The notes below the pieces were generated by a model. That model saw only the letters and a list, made by a program, of their open reading frames with translations. It was not told the DNA's origin and did not search any database. Positions 1 through 8,670 of a stretch of 64,000 bases of DNA are shown here, one piece after another (position 1 is the first letter of the stretch; each line of letters begins with the position of its first letter). Source of the stretch: Roseobacter litoralis Och 149 (GTDB taxonomy: Bacteria > Pseudomonadota > Alphaproteobacteria > Rhodobacterales > Rhodobacteraceae); the NCBI RefSeq assembly GCF_000154785.2, contig NC_015730.1, positions 496,001 to 560,000 of the forward strand, given 5' to 3'. Position numbers and translations under genes: made by a program.

Positions 1-406
1 CAACCGCGATGGCCGCCCCGTCACTGCCCATGGCCACACGGCCCATCATTTCGACACCGCCCGCGATATAGGCCTGACCGGCACCGCCGCGCACCTGATT
101 GGCGGCGAGGTTGACCGCCTCCATGCCGGAGGCGCAAAACCGGTTGATGGCCAGCCCTGGGATGCGCTCATCCAGATCGGAGGCCAACACCGCAGAGCGC
201 GCAAGGCAGCCGCCCTGTTCCATCACCTGTGTCACATTTCCCCAGATCACATCTTCTACGGCGTGACCCTCAAGGTTGTTACGTTCCTTCAGCGCGTTGA
301 GCGTCTGTGCGGACAGGCGCAGGGATGTCACCTCATGCAGGCTGCCGTCTTTGCGGCCCTTGCCACGCGGGGTGCGTAGCGCGTCATAGATATAGGCTTC
401 GGTCAT
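1..406 (-). CDS. Acetyl-CoA C-acyltransferase (thiolase), N-terminal part, cut by window edge
   Basis: The first 135 codons of a thiolase; the C-terminal two thirds lie beyond the left edge. It starts at ATG 406 (MTEAYIYDALRTPRGKG) behind the ribosome site AAGGAG. The nucleophilic cysteine is Cys91 in the motif NRFCASGMEAVN, which in the family is acylated during cleavage of 3-ketoacyl-CoA. It is the last visible gene of a minus-strand run with two acyl-CoA dehydrogenases and a MerR regulator, so a degradative beta-oxidation thiolase (FadA/FadI type) is more likely than a biosynthetic PhaA. The family is certain; the choice between FadA and PhaA rests on context. Confidence 0.92.
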   Translation of the reverse strand, partial: MTEAYIYDALRTPRGKGRKDGSLHEVTSLRLSAQTLNALKERNNLEGHAVEDVIWGNVTQVMEQGGCLARSAVLASDLDERIPGLAINRFCASGMEAVNLAANQVRGGAGQAYIAGGVEMMGRVAMGSDGAAIAV

Positions 407-445
407 CGTCGTCTCCTTTGAGGCCAGCCGTTGGCCCCGATTGTG

Positions 446-1084
446 TTATGTGCGATCAGCGGGGGAGCCGGGCATCAGGTCATAGGGGGCTTTCCACCCC
501 GGCACCTGTGACAGCCGGGTCAGCCACGCGTCGATATGGGGCCACTCGGCGCGGTCAAATCCAAAGGGTTCAGGATAATAGAGATATCCGCAGCAGGACA
601 GATCGGCATTTGTAATGCCGCCCCCCACGATCCAGTCGCGCCCCTCAAGATGATCGTTCAGCACCGTATAGGCCGCCTTGAGCCGCCCTTGATGAAAGGC
701 GATCACCTCAGCGGGGCGTTTGTCTTCGGGCAGGAAATTCATCAGGAAACGCGTCATGCCAGCCCCAGAGCTGAGCTTGTGATTGTCCCAGAGCACCCAG
801 CGCATGACTTCGCGCCGCTCGGAGGCATCTGCGCCGCCGAACTTTCCGGATTTCTCGCTCACGTAGTCCTGTATGACGCCGGATTGCGTGAGCTTGATGT
901 CGCCGTCCACCAGCACCGGAGCCTCGCCCATTTCATTGATGGAGGCGCGAAACTCTGGCGTTCGTGTCTCGCCGCCAAAGAAATCGACCTTCACGGCTTC
1001 CCAGTCCAGACCGGACAGTTGCAATGCGAGGGCGGCCTTATAGGCGTTTCCGCTTTCCCCAAAACAATAGAGTTTGATTGTCAT
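446..1084 (-). CDS. Glutathione S-transferase family protein
   Basis: 212 residues, the usual GST length. The N-terminal thioredoxin-like half (about residues 1-80) starts MTIKLYCFGESGNAYKAALA and has the cis-proline segment GEAPVLVDGD and the glutathione gamma-Glu-binding pair in LTQSGVI. The all-helical C-terminal half carries the GGGITNADLSCCGYL segment, equivalent to the N-capping box of GSTs. The substrate is unknown. It sits between an acyl-CoA dehydrogenase (41-base gap) and a thiolase (39-base gap) on the same strand, so it is probably co-transcribed with beta-oxidation genes. A detoxifying or thiol-transfer role in acid catabolism is an inference from position only. Confidence 0.9.
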   Translation of the reverse strand: MTIKLYCFGESGNAYKAALALQLSGLDWEAVKVDFFGGETRTPEFRASINEMGEAPVLVDGDIKLTQSGVIQDYVSEKSGKFGGADASERREVMRWVLWDNHKLSSGAGMTRFLMNFLPEDKRPAEVIAFHQGRLKAAYTVLNDHLEGRDWIVGGGITNADLSCCGYLYYPEPFGFDRAEWPHIDAWLTRLSQVPGWKAPYDLMPGSPADRT

Positions 1085-1125
1085 ATCTCATCGCCCCTCC
1101 CAAGGCGCTTTAAGCTTCATGCTGC

Positions 1126-2274
1126 TCATAAGGAGCGCGCAATCAACTCTTTCATGATTTCGTTTGTACCGCCGTAGATGCGTTGGACGCGGGCATCCGC
1201 CCACATTTCGGCGATTGCATATTCCTGCATGAAACCATATCCGCCATGCAGTTGCACACATTCGTCCAGAACCTCGCCTTGCGTGTCCGTGATCCAGTAT
1301 TTGGCCATCGCGGCCTTTTCGACGCTCAACTCCCCGCGCAGATGCTCAGCCATGCAGTCGTCCAGAAAGGCGCGCGCGACAGCAGCCTTGGTCTTGCATT
1401 CGGCCAGTTTGAACCTTGTGTTCTGAAACTGCGTGAGCGGCCCGCCGAACGCTTCACGTTCCTTGCAATACGTGATGGTGCGCTCGACAGCGCCCTCGAT
1501 GGCGCCCACCGCCCCGCAGGCAATGATCAGCCGTTCCTGCGGCAACTGCTGCATCATCTGATAAAATCCCTGCCCTTCGGCACCGCCAAGAATGTTCTCG
1601 GGCGGGATTTCTACCTCATCGAAAAACAGCTCTGATGTGTCAGAGGCATGCAGTCCGACCTTTTCAAGGTTACGACCGCGTTTGAACCCGTCAGCACCGT
1701 CTGTTTCAACGACGACGAGTGACACGCCTTTGGACCCTTCGGCAGGGTCGGTTTTTGCAGCAACGATGATCAGGTTGGCGTGCTGGCCGTTGGTGATAAA
1801 GGTTTTCTGGCCCGACAACTTGTAGGCGTTGCCGTCCTTGATCGCCTTAGTTTTGATGCTTTGCACGTCCGACCCGGTGGAGGGTTCGGTCATGGCAAGC
1901 GCGCCCACCATCTCGCCCGAGACCATCTGCGGCAGCCAGCGGTTTTTCTGATCCTCGGTGCCGTAGGCCAGCACGTAATGCGCCACGATGCCTGAGTGGA
2001 TGCCATGCCCCCAACTGGCGAGATTTGCGCGTGCCGCTTCGATCAGGATTGCGGCCTCATGGCCAAAATTACCCCCAGCGCCGCCGTATTCCTCAGGAAT
2101 GGAGGGGCACAGCAGACCCAATTCGCCCGCCTGCGCCCATGTTTCGCGGTCCATCTGGCCCTGCTTGCGCCACTTCTCGAATTTTGGCGACCATTCGTTG
2201 GTGATGAACTGTGCGGTCATATCCGCAATCATCTGATGCTCGTCGGTCATCCATGTGGAGGTGTGTTGGTTCAT
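1126..2274 (-). CDS. Acyl-CoA dehydrogenase (382 aa, short form)
   Basis: FAD-dependent alpha,beta-dehydrogenation of an acyl-CoA, passing electrons to ETF. Length and domains are standard: N-terminal helices (1-120), middle beta domain with the FAD motif [18 protein letters not shown], and C-terminal helices with [16 protein letters not shown] and [12 protein letters not shown]. The C-terminal motif reads IYGGTNEIM, so the glutamate used as catalytic base in medium-chain enzymes (YEGT) is Gly here. In isovaleryl-CoA and long-chain enzymes the base is supplied from another helix, so a branched or longer substrate is plausible. It is the third gene of the MerR-led operon. Confidence 0.93.
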   Translation of the reverse strand: MNQHTSTWMTDEHQMIADMTAQFITNEWSPKFEKWRKQGQMDRETWAQAGELGLLCPSIPEEYGGAGGNFGHEAAILIEAARANLASWGHGIHSGIVAHYVLAYGTEDQKNRWLPQMVSGEMVGALAMTEPSTGSDVQSIKTKAIKDGNAYKLSGQKTFITNGQHANLIIVAAKTDPAEGSKGVSLVVVETDGADGFKRGRNLEKVGLHASDTSELFFDEVEIPPENILGGAEGQGFYQMMQQLPQERLIIACGAVGAIEGAVERTITYCKEREAFGGPLTQFQNTRFKLAECKTKAAVARAFLDDCMAEHLRGELSVEKAAMAKYWITDTQGEVLDECVQLHGGYGFMQEYAIAEMWADARVQRIYGGTNEIMKELIARSL

Positions 2275-2399
2275 CTCAAGATACCCTCTTGTGTTATGGT
2301 GACGTCAAAACGACGTATTGCAAAGGTGCGCCTTGGCCGGATCAAATCCCAGTGCGCCAGCGCCGCCGGAGGGTCCTTTTGCCCCCCCGGCTGTACGCT

Positions 2400-4181
2400 T
2401 CAGAAATTCGCCGCATCCAGCGCCATGACTGTATCTGCCCCGGATTGGATGCGACTTAGATGCAGGGCTGTGGCTGGCAATTGGCGCGCCATATAATAGC
2501 GACCGGTCGCCAGTTTCGTTTCATAAAACGCGGTGTCCGATGCGCCTGCGGCCAGCGCATCCTGCGCGGCTTTGCCCATTTTTGCCCACATCAGTGCGAG
2601 ACAAACGTGGCCAAACATATGCATGAAATCATACGATCCCGAGAGCGCATTGTTGGGGTTTTTCATCCCGTTCTGCATGAAATACATGCCCGCTGCCTGC
2701 AAATCTTTTGAGGCAGCTTTCAGCGGCTCCAGAAACGCGCGGTCATACTCCGCGTCTTGTCCTGCGTTGTCCTTGATATAGGTTTTAACCAGATCAAAGA
2801 ACGCCATCACATGCTTGCCACCGTCCTGCGCGAGCTTGCGCCCGACGAGATCGAGTGCCTGAACGCCGTTGGCCCCTTCATAGATCATGGCGATCCGCGC
2901 ATCACGGGTGAACTGGGACATGCCCCATTCCTCGATGTAGCCGTGCCCGCCATAGACCTGCTGCGCCTTGATGGTCATGTCATAGCCCTGATCGGTCAGG
3001 AACCCCTTGATCACCGGCGTCAGCAGCGAAACGAGACCGTCTGCATCCTTGTCATGTGATCGATGTGCCGCGTCGATCATTGTGGCCCCCCAGAGCATGA
3101 AAGCGCGCGCCCCTTCGACAAAGCTCTTTTGATCCATGAGGGAGCGACGGATGTCAGGATGTACGATCAGCGGGTCGGCGGGACCGTCCGGGTTCTTTTC
3201 ACCGGTCACATCGCGCCCCTGCAGCCGGTCCTTGGCGTATTCCAGCGCGTTTTGATACGCGGCTGCGGCCTGACTCATGCCTTGCATGCCCACGCCCAGA
3301 CGCGCTTCGTTCATCATGGTGAACATGGCGCGCATGCCCTTGTGCTCTTCGCCCAACAGGTAGCCCGTCGCGCCATCGTAGTTCATCACGCAGGTGGAGT
3401 TGCCGTGGATGCCCATCTTTTCTTCGATCTTACCCACGGCAACAGCGTTGCGCTCTCCGAGGGAGCCGTCATCTTTAACGATGAATTTGGGCACGATGAA
3501 CAGCGACACACCTTTGATGCCCTCGGGGCCGCCGGGTATTTTGGCCAGCACAAGGTGAATGATGTTGCTGGACATGTCGTGTTCGCCCGCCGAGATGAAG
3601 ATCTTTTGCCCGGTCAGGGTGTAGCTACCGTCGGCTTGTGGTTCCGCCTTGGTGCGCATCAGGCCCAGATCCGTACCGCAATGCGGTTCGGTCAGATTCA
3701 TCGTCCCGGTCCATTCACAGGATACCATGTTCGGCAGATAGGTCTCTTTTTGTGCCTGCGACCCATGCGCCAGAATGGCCGAGGCTGCACCATGCGTCAG
3801 CCCCTGATACATCGTGAACGCCATGTTGGAGGAGGAAAACATCTCTCCCACGGCGGTGCCGATGACACAGGGCATATTCTGCCCGCCGTATTCCTCGGGC
3901 ATATCAAGGCCCGGCCAGCCGCCTTCGCGGACCTGATCAAACGCAGCCTTGAAGCCGGTGGGCGTGCGCACCACACCGTTTTCCAGGGTGCAGCCTTCCG
4001 TGTCGCCTACCGTGTTCAGCGGCGCGAGCACGCCGGTCGCGAGCTTGCCCGCCTCCTCCAGAATGGCAGAGGTAAAATCCGCCTCGAGGTCTTCATACCC
4101 CGGAATAGGTTGTCTGACGACATTCAGCACATTGTGCAGTACGAACTGCATATCTTTGGTTGGCGCGGTGTAGCTTGGCAT
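2400..4181 (-). CDS. Acyl-CoA dehydrogenase, long form with extra C-terminal domain (FadE/DmdC-like)
   Basis: 593 residues, about 200 more than a classical acyl-CoA dehydrogenase. The core has the FAD/substrate motif [19 protein letters not shown], the C-terminal motif [10 protein letters not shown] and the catalytic-glutamate segment [19 protein letters not shown]. About 120 further residues match the extra C-terminal domain of the family that includes 3-methylmercaptopropionyl-CoA dehydrogenase (DmdC) and large fatty-acyl-CoA dehydrogenases. Marine roseobacters use DmdC in DMSP breakdown, but several paralogues in this family act on fatty acids. The operon with MerR and thiolase favours beta-oxidation here. 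The exact substrate is open. Confidence 0.93.
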   Translation of the reverse strand: MPSYTAPTKDMQFVLHNVLNVVRQPIPGYEDLEADFTSAILEEAGKLATGVLAPLNTVGDTEGCTLENGVVRTPTGFKAAFDQVREGGWPGLDMPEEYGGQNMPCVIGTAVGEMFSSSNMAFTMYQGLTHGAASAILAHGSQAQKETYLPNMVSCEWTGTMNLTEPHCGTDLGLMRTKAEPQADGSYTLTGQKIFISAGEHDMSSNIIHLVLAKIPGGPEGIKGVSLFIVPKFIVKDDGSLGERNAVAVGKIEEKMGIHGNSTCVMNYDGATGYLLGEEHKGMRAMFTMMNEARLGVGMQGMSQAAAAYQNALEYAKDRLQGRDVTGEKNPDGPADPLIVHPDIRRSLMDQKSFVEGARAFMLWGATMIDAAHRSHDKDADGLVSLLTPVIKGFLTDQGYDMTIKAQQVYGGHGYIEEWGMSQFTRDARIAMIYEGANGVQALDLVGRKLAQDGGKHVMAFFDLVKTYIKDNAGQDAEYDRAFLEPLKAASKDLQAAGMYFMQNGMKNPNNALSGSYDFMHMFGHVCLALMWAKMGKAAQDALAAGASDTAFYETKLATGRYYMARQLPATALHLSRIQSGADTVMALDAANF

Positions 4182-4217
4182 TTTTTCTCTCCCTGAAAAC
4201 TGCGGGTATCGGGTCGT

Positions 4218-4631
4218 TTACTGGGCGGCGTCTTTATGCTCGAGCATGGATTCAACCATGTCTTCGCCCCATTTCAATTGCTCGGTCAGATCAGCGATCG
4301 CGTCATTCAACTCGTCCCGGCGCAGGATCAGATCGTCGAGGCGGTCGCGCGCCACTTCGATTGCGCGGCTCAACTGCGTCTGCTGCTGGTCGCCCATGTC
4401 ATAGAGATCGAGCAACTGGCGGATCTCTTCAAGGCTGAATCCAAACCGCTTTCCGCGCAGGATAAGTTTGAGACGCGCCCGATCACGTCGCGTGAACAGG
4501 CGTTTTTGTCCCTCTCGGATCGGGAATAAAAGCTCTTTGGCTTCATAAAACCGCAGGGTGCGGGGTGTGACATCAAAGACGTCGCACATTTGGCGGATTG
4601 TCATATTTTCTTGTGTCATCTTTACCATCAT
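4218..4631 (-). CDS. MerR family transcriptional regulator, probable beta-oxidation regulator
   Basis: 137 residues. The winged-helix HTH (MTIRQMCDVFDVTPRTLRFYEAKEL) is at the N-terminus, followed by the MerR hinge and a long coiled-coil dimer helix. There are no Cys residues in the metal-binding loop, so it is not a metal sensor. The start could be ATG 4631 or one of the ATGs three or nine codons inside. It is the first gene of the operon with the 593-aa acyl-CoA dehydrogenase (36-base gap). This layout matches the MerR regulators that control acyl-CoA degradation in Proteobacteria (LiuR type). A palindromic TTACGTAA lies upstream at 4692-4699. Confidence 0.9.
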   Translation of the reverse strand: MMVKMTQENMTIRQMCDVFDVTPRTLRFYEAKELLFPIREGQKRLFTRRDRARLKLILRGKRFGFSLEEIRQLLDLYDMGDQQQTQLSRAIEVARDRLDDLILRRDELNDAIADLTEQLKWGEDMVESMLEHKDAAQ

Positions 4632-4691
4632 TTTTCGTCAGAATGATCCAAACCTAAGAACGTGTGCTGGTGCTACAATAGGAGCACAGGT

Positions 4692-4708
4692 TTACGTAAC
4701 CGAGACGT
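4692..4708. promoter_or_regulatory. Candidate MerR operator in the merR/luxR intergenic region
   Basis: The 207 bases between the divergent starts at 4631 and 4839 contain the perfect 8-bp palindrome TTACGTAA (4692-4699) and a second ACGT core at 4705-4708. LiuR-type MerR proteins bind sites built from TTTACGT half-sites, so this is a reasonable autoregulatory site for the downstream MerR gene. The assignment is inferred from motif likeness and position; no spacer-optimised promoter was proven. Confidence 0.35.
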
Positions 4709-4838
4709 TGCGTCACTTTAGGAGCGCTTTGATTTCCCGTTAAGCGGCATTTCTTTGCAGTTTTTTCTATTATGTGTTGAAATGCGTTATTGGAAACTGC
4801 AATTCAACGACCTCTGGTTTGTGAAGGAAAAAGCGTCA

Positions 4839-5585
4839 ATGGCTGAATTTCGGACGTTGAATGATTTTGTATCCTGCTGTCGCGACACTAAAAGTGTGAC
4901 CGATCTTTGGCGCAATGCGTTGGATTTCTTCTATGCGCGAAAAATAAAAATGGTCAGCTATCATAGTGATGATGCGCAACTGCCGGGGTCCAAACCTCTG
5001 GGTATTGTTTCGGATGGCTTTCCTGAGGGATGGGTTTGCGAATACCTGGAGTCGGAGCTTTTTCGGGTTGATCCTATTCCACAACTGGCGTCGATTTTGT
5101 CTCGACCGTTTCGCTGGTCAGAAGCGCCTAAGTTGATGCGGCTTTCCCAAGAAGGCGAACGGTATATGCAAACTCTTGCCGACTCCGGGCTTGGTGACGG
5201 GGTGGCAATGCAGGTCTATGGCCCCAATATGCGCAATGCCTATGTCGGACTGGGCTTTGGCGAGCATGATCCAAACCTGACATCGGACGAAATATTTGAA
5301 CTGCAATGTGCTGCACAGATCGCGCATATTCGATATTGCGAATTGACTGAATACCGCCAGCGCACGGCTGATACCTTGTCGCCACGTGAAGTCGAAATAC
5401 TGCAGTGGATTGCACGCGGTAAGAGCAATTCTGTTATCGCCGAAATCCTCGGTATATCGCGGCACACGGTGGACACGATCACCCGACGTATTTTTGAAAA
5501 ACTGGATGTGAACGACAGAACGACAGCGGCCATTCGCGGTTTGGGGTCCGGGCTGGTTCGACACAGGCGGGGTGCCGTAGTGTAA
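4839..5585 (+). CDS. LuxR family regulator with acyl-homoserine-lactone-binding domain (solo)
   Basis: 248 residues from the ATG at 4839, chosen because GAAGGA lies ten bases upstream; an in-frame ATG at 4755 has no such site. Residues 1-165 form an autoinducer-binding domain that keeps the TraR ligand residues in register: Trp65, Tyr69, Asp78, Pro79, Trp93 (TraR W57, Y61, D70, P71, W85) and Gly120 (G113). The LuxR HTH is at 180-240 (LSPREVEILQWIARGKSN). It therefore very likely binds an acyl-homoserine lactone. No luxI-type synthase lies in the window, so it is a solo here, or its partner is elsewhere. Confidence 0.92.
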   Translation: MAEFRTLNDFVSCCRDTKSVTDLWRNALDFFYARKIKMVSYHSDDAQLPGSKPLGIVSDGFPEGWVCEYLESELFRVDPIPQLASILSRPFRWSEAPKLMRLSQEGERYMQTLADSGLGDGVAMQVYGPNMRNAYVGLGFGEHDPNLTSDEIFELQCAAQIAHIRYCELTEYRQRTADTLSPREVEILQWIARGKSNSVIAEILGISRHTVDTITRRIFEKLDVNDRTTAAIRGLGSGLVRHRRGAVV

Positions 5586-5659
5586 CGTAGTCGCGTGACA
5601 GACGCGCCATTGCCACCGGTATAGAGAGGCGTTTCTAGTATACGGTGAGTGGATTAATT

Positions 5660-5905
5660 ATGAAAACCGAGAAAAAAATAGCCCAAATTGTATTCTGCGC
5701 TGCGGATACAGTAACGGGAGCCAATATTCCTGATGCCCCGCGTGAGAGTTCGATAAGGCTGCGCCAAGCTGCCAAGCTGGTCGAATCAACGGCGTACGAT
5801 TCGGCGGGGGATCATCCGACGTCGGTGGTGTCCCAGTTGATCATGGCTGCTGCTAATCTGGAAAGGCTGGCGCAGGCTTTGGAGCGCAATGGCGAATGCC
5901 CTTAG
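5660..5905 (+). CDS. Small hypothetical protein
   Basis: A protein of 81 residues if started at ATG 5660 (MKTEKKIAQIVFCAADT); a GTG at 5645 would add five residues. The GGTGAG at 5644-5649 has usable spacing to the ATG. It is soluble, with a helical second half rich in Ala and Leu (VVSQLIMAAANLERLAQALERN) and no recognised domain. It lies 74 bases after the LuxR gene on the same strand and could be expressed with it. It converges with the MerR gene at 5902, with a four-base end overlap. I do not recognise it. Confidence 0.6.
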   Translation: MKTEKKIAQIVFCAADTVTGANIPDAPRESSIRLRQAAKLVESTAYDSAGDHPTSVVSQLIMAAANLERLAQALERNGECP

Positions 5906-6273
5906 CGTTTTAAAGCGGCTGCCGTGGTATCGCGCAGCCGCTTTAATTCCGCGATGGCGTCATCGAGCTGGGCGCGCTCTTCTGCCAACTGCGCCAACTG
6001 ACCGTCGGCAAGCGCGATCCATTTGCGCATCTGCGCGTCGGTGCCCTCATTCTCATAGATCAAAAGCCACTGCCGGATATCTTCGAGCTGAAAGCCGAAT
6101 TTCCGACCGCGCAGGATCAGCTTCATCCGTGCGCGTTCGCGCGGTCCGTAAAAACGTGAGCGTCCTTCACGATCTGGCTGCAGCAGTTCAATATACTCAT
6201 AATAGCGCAGCGTGCGCGGTGTGACGTCGAATTCGGCGCACATCTCTTTGAACGTCAAGCGGTCCGATGTCAT
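5902..6273 (-). CDS. MerR family transcriptional regulator
   Basis: 123 residues from ATG 6273. The HTH (LTFKEMCAEFDVTPRTLRYYEY) is followed by KLILRGRKFGFQLEDIRQWL and a coiled-coil helix at 90-123. It closely resembles the MerR protein at 4218-4631 in length and hinge sequence, so the two are paralogues. No metal-binding Cys is present. It is divergent from the thioesterase genes starting at 6403 and probably controls them from the shared 129-base intergenic region. The effector is unknown; an acyl-CoA or fatty acid is a guess from neighbours. Confidence 0.88.
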   Translation of the reverse strand: MTSDRLTFKEMCAEFDVTPRTLRYYEYIELLQPDREGRSRFYGPRERARMKLILRGRKFGFQLEDIRQWLLIYENEGTDAQMRKWIALADGQLAQLAEERAQLDDAIAELKRLRDTTAAALKR

Positions 6274-6402
6274 TGCGGCTCTCTCCCTTGGGTTCAGGCT
6301 AGGGCGCAAAAGACGCGAGCGCAACACTCCCCCTTGCTCTTGGTGACACACTGCTGTGATAAAGGAGCCCAGACACACAGGACCAACGAGGCGGAGCCGG
6401 AG

Positions 6403-6825
6403 ATGGCGGAGAAAGATGCAATCGCAAGGCAATTCGTGGAGGCGATTCCGCATAGTAAAGCTCTGGGCATGCGGCTGACGGACATGGGCGACGGGATGGC
6501 AGCGATTGAAATGCCATATGATCCGAAACTGGTCGGCGATCCTGAAACCGGCGTGATCCATGGAGGCGCGGTTTCTGCGCTTATGGATACGTGCTGCGGG
6601 GCGGCAGTGATGTGCCATCCCGATAACGGGGGCGGCACCGCAACGATTGATTTGCGGATCGACTACATGCGTGCCGCGACGCCGGGTCAGAAAATCACAG
6701 CGCAGGCGGTATGCTATCACATGACAAGGACTGTGGCCTTTGTCAGGGCGACCGCCACAGACGAAGATACAGAAAACCCCGTGGCCGCTGCCACCGGCGC
6801 GTTTATGGTGGAGAACAGACGATGA
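6403..6825 (+). CDS. PaaI family thioesterase (hotdog fold), first of a pair
   Basis: 140 residues, the normal length of a single hotdog domain. Start at ATG 6403 (MAEKDAIARQFVEAIPHSKA), with an upstream in-frame ATG at 6334 rejected because the extension is unlike the family. The segment DPETGVIHGGAVSALMDTCCG contains the His-Gly-Gly at the head of the central hotdog helix where acyl-CoA binds, with Asp for catalysis nearby. It overlaps the next thioesterase gene by four bases (ATGA). Such proteins hydrolyse acyl- or aryl-CoA; the substrate is not determined. Confidence 0.9.
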   Translation: MAEKDAIARQFVEAIPHSKALGMRLTDMGDGMAAIEMPYDPKLVGDPETGVIHGGAVSALMDTCCGAAVMCHPDNGGGTATIDLRIDYMRAATPGQKITAQAVCYHMTRTVAFVRATATDEDTENPVAAATGAFMVENRR

Positions 6826-7340
6826 GAGCCCCACGGCGTGCCCCCGAACCGGTTCAGGTCATCAAGCAAAGACGGGATGCGACGCTGCGTGCTCTGGTAG
6901 ATGGCGTGCCCTATATCCAATTTCTCGGCATTGAGTTCGAGCGGCGCGGAGATGAATTAACGGGCATCTTACCCTTTGACCAAAAACTGATCGGAAATCC
7001 GCTACTGCCTGCAATCCACGGTGGGGTCACTGCCGCTTTTCTCGAAGTGAGCGCCATCATCACGCTGAGTTGGACCTACCTGTGGGAAGACGTGGAATCA
7101 GGTGCAATAGACGCCAAGGGATTGGCCAGTGGTGGCATGCCCCGCTTGCCAAAAACCATCGATATATCCACGGATTATTTAAGGTCGGGACTGCCGCGCG
7201 ACGCTTATGCACGGGCGCGGATCGTTCGGTCAGGTCGGCGTTATGCCTCTGTGCATGTTGAGGCTTGGCAAGACAACCGCGACCGTCTTTTCGCGCAAGC
7301 CACAGGTCATTTTCTGATGCCGGACCGTCGTGACGCCTGA
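6822..7340 (+). CDS. PaaI family thioesterase, second of a pair
   Basis: 172 residues from ATG 6822, which overlaps the stop of the preceding gene (ATGA). The hotdog signature is LPAIHGGVTAAFLEVSAIITL. An insertion of roughly 25 residues (EDVESGAIDAKGLASGGM) lengthens it over its neighbour. Hotdog enzymes act as dimers or tetramers, so the two adjacent different subunits might form a mixed oligomer, but the sequence does not show this. The gene is followed by the overlapping MATE transporter gene. Confidence 0.88.
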   Translation: MRAPRRAPEPVQVIKQRRDATLRALVDGVPYIQFLGIEFERRGDELTGILPFDQKLIGNPLLPAIHGGVTAAFLEVSAIITLSWTYLWEDVESGAIDAKGLASGGMPRLPKTIDISTDYLRSGLPRDAYARARIVRSGRRYASVHVEAWQDNRDRLFAQATGHFLMPDRRDA

Positions 7341-8670
7341 TCCTGTATCCTCTGCACGCGATGAAATCAGCCACAGACGAGTTCTGAAAATTGCCCTGCC
7401 CATTGTGTTATCAAATGCAACGGTTCCGATTTTGGGCGCTGTTGACGTCGGTGTCGTTGGGCAAATGGGCGAAGCGGCACCGATTGGTGCCGTGGCCTTG
7501 GGTGCGATCATCCTGTCCACGATCTACTGGATTTTCGGTTTTTTGCGCATGGGGACTGTTGGGCTGGTGGGGCAGGCCGAAGGGGCAGGCGACAAGGCCG
7601 AAGTGTCCGCATGGCTGACACGCGCATTGGTCGTGGCCCTTGCGGGCGGTGTGCTGCTGATTATCTCGCAGCCGCTGATCTTCTGGTCCGCGCTGCGGCT
7701 GGCGCCTGCCAGTGACGAGGTGGAAAGCCTCGCGCGCCAGTATCTGGCAATCCGCATCTGGACAGCGCCTGCCGCGATTGCGGTTTTTGCCCTCACCGGC
7801 TGGCTGGTCGCGATGGAAAAGACGGCGGGCGTCTTTTGGGTTCAACTCACGATGAATGGCGTCAATGTGGTTCTGGATCTGGTTTTTGTGCTGGTGCTCG
7901 ACTGGGGTGTTCCGGGTGTCGCAGCGGCAACCGTCATTGCCGAGATTACTGGCTGCGCCTTGGGTCTTTGGTTTTGCCGTGCGGCCTTTAAACGCCCGGA
8001 TTGGCGCGATTGGCCCCGTATTTTCGACCGCACCAAGCTGATCCGCATGGCGCTTTTGAACACGGATATTTTTCTGCGCTCGCTGATGCTGATGATCATC
8101 TTTTCGTCCTTCGTCTTTATTGGCGCGCGTTTCGGAGACGTGACGCTGGCCGCCAATGAAGTGCTCATTCAGTTCATGTATATCACGGCCTATGCGATGG
8201 ATGGTTTCGCCTTTACGGCGGAAACGCTGATCGCGCGGGCCTATGGTCTGGGTAAACGCAGCCATGTGCGGCGCAGCGTCATCGTCACCTCGTTCTGGGG
8301 GATGGTTGTCTGTGTCACCGCTGCTTTGGGCTTTGCGCTGGCCGGGGGCTGGATCATTGACGTGATGGCCAAGGATGCCGATGTGCAGCGTGTCGCGCGC
8401 GAATTCCTGCCCTATATGATCGCCGCGCCCATTGTGGGCTGCGCGGCATGGATGCTTGATGGCATTTTCATTGGGGCGACGCGGGGTCGTGACATGCGCA
8501 ACATGATGGCGCTGAGTTTTGCGTCATATTGGCTTGCTATCCTCGTGCTGCTGCCGATCTGGGGCAATCACGGGCTTTGGGTGGCCTTGCTGATCTCTTT
8601 TGCGGTGCGTGGCCTTACATTGGGCGCACGGTACCCAGCCCTTGAACGCCACGCGAGCAAGGCAGGTTAG
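7330..8670 (+). CDS. MATE family efflux transporter (DinF/NorM type)
   Basis: 446 residues with about twelve hydrophobic segments in two homologous halves, as in the multidrug and toxin extrusion family. The first helix carries [22 protein letters not shown], with the conserved Pro and Asp of the DinF branch, and [12 protein letters not shown] follows in the next loop. The GTG start at 7330 overlaps the end of the thioesterase gene by eleven bases, so translation is coupled. The cargo is unknown. It ends two bases before the end of pyrD on the other strand. Confidence 0.92.
   Translation: MTPDPVSSARDEISHRRVLKIALPIVLSNATVPILGAVDVGVVGQMGEAAPIGAVALGAIILSTIYWIFGFLRMGTVGLVGQAEGAGDKAEVSAWLTRALVVALAGGVLLIISQPLIFWSALRLAPASDEVESLARQYLAIRIWTAPAAIAVFALTGWLVAMEKTAGVFWVQLTMNGVNVVLDLVFVLVLDWGVPGVAAATVIAEITGCALGLWFCRAAFKRPDWRDWPRIFDRTKLIRMALLNTDIFLRSLMLMIIFSSFVFIGARFGDVTLAANEVLIQFMYITAYAMDGFAFTAETLIARAYGLGKRSHVRRSVIVTSFWGMVVCVTAALGFALAGGWIIDVMAKDADVQRVAREFLPYMIAAPIVGCAAWMLDGIFIGATRGRDMRNMMALSFASYWLAILVLLPIWGNHGLWVALLISFAVRGLTLGARYPALERHASKAG

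Noticed and set aside
2365..2391. Hairpin GCCGG/CCGGC between the two acyl-CoA dehydrogenase genes
   Set aside because: Stem interrupted by a mismatch and without a T-run on either strand; GC-rich intergenic sequence gives such pairs by chance.
3063..4196. 377-codon open frame on the plus strand
   Set aside because: It lies entirely opposite the 593-aa acyl-CoA dehydrogenase, has no ribosome site and reads as a His/Arg-rich antisense of that gene.
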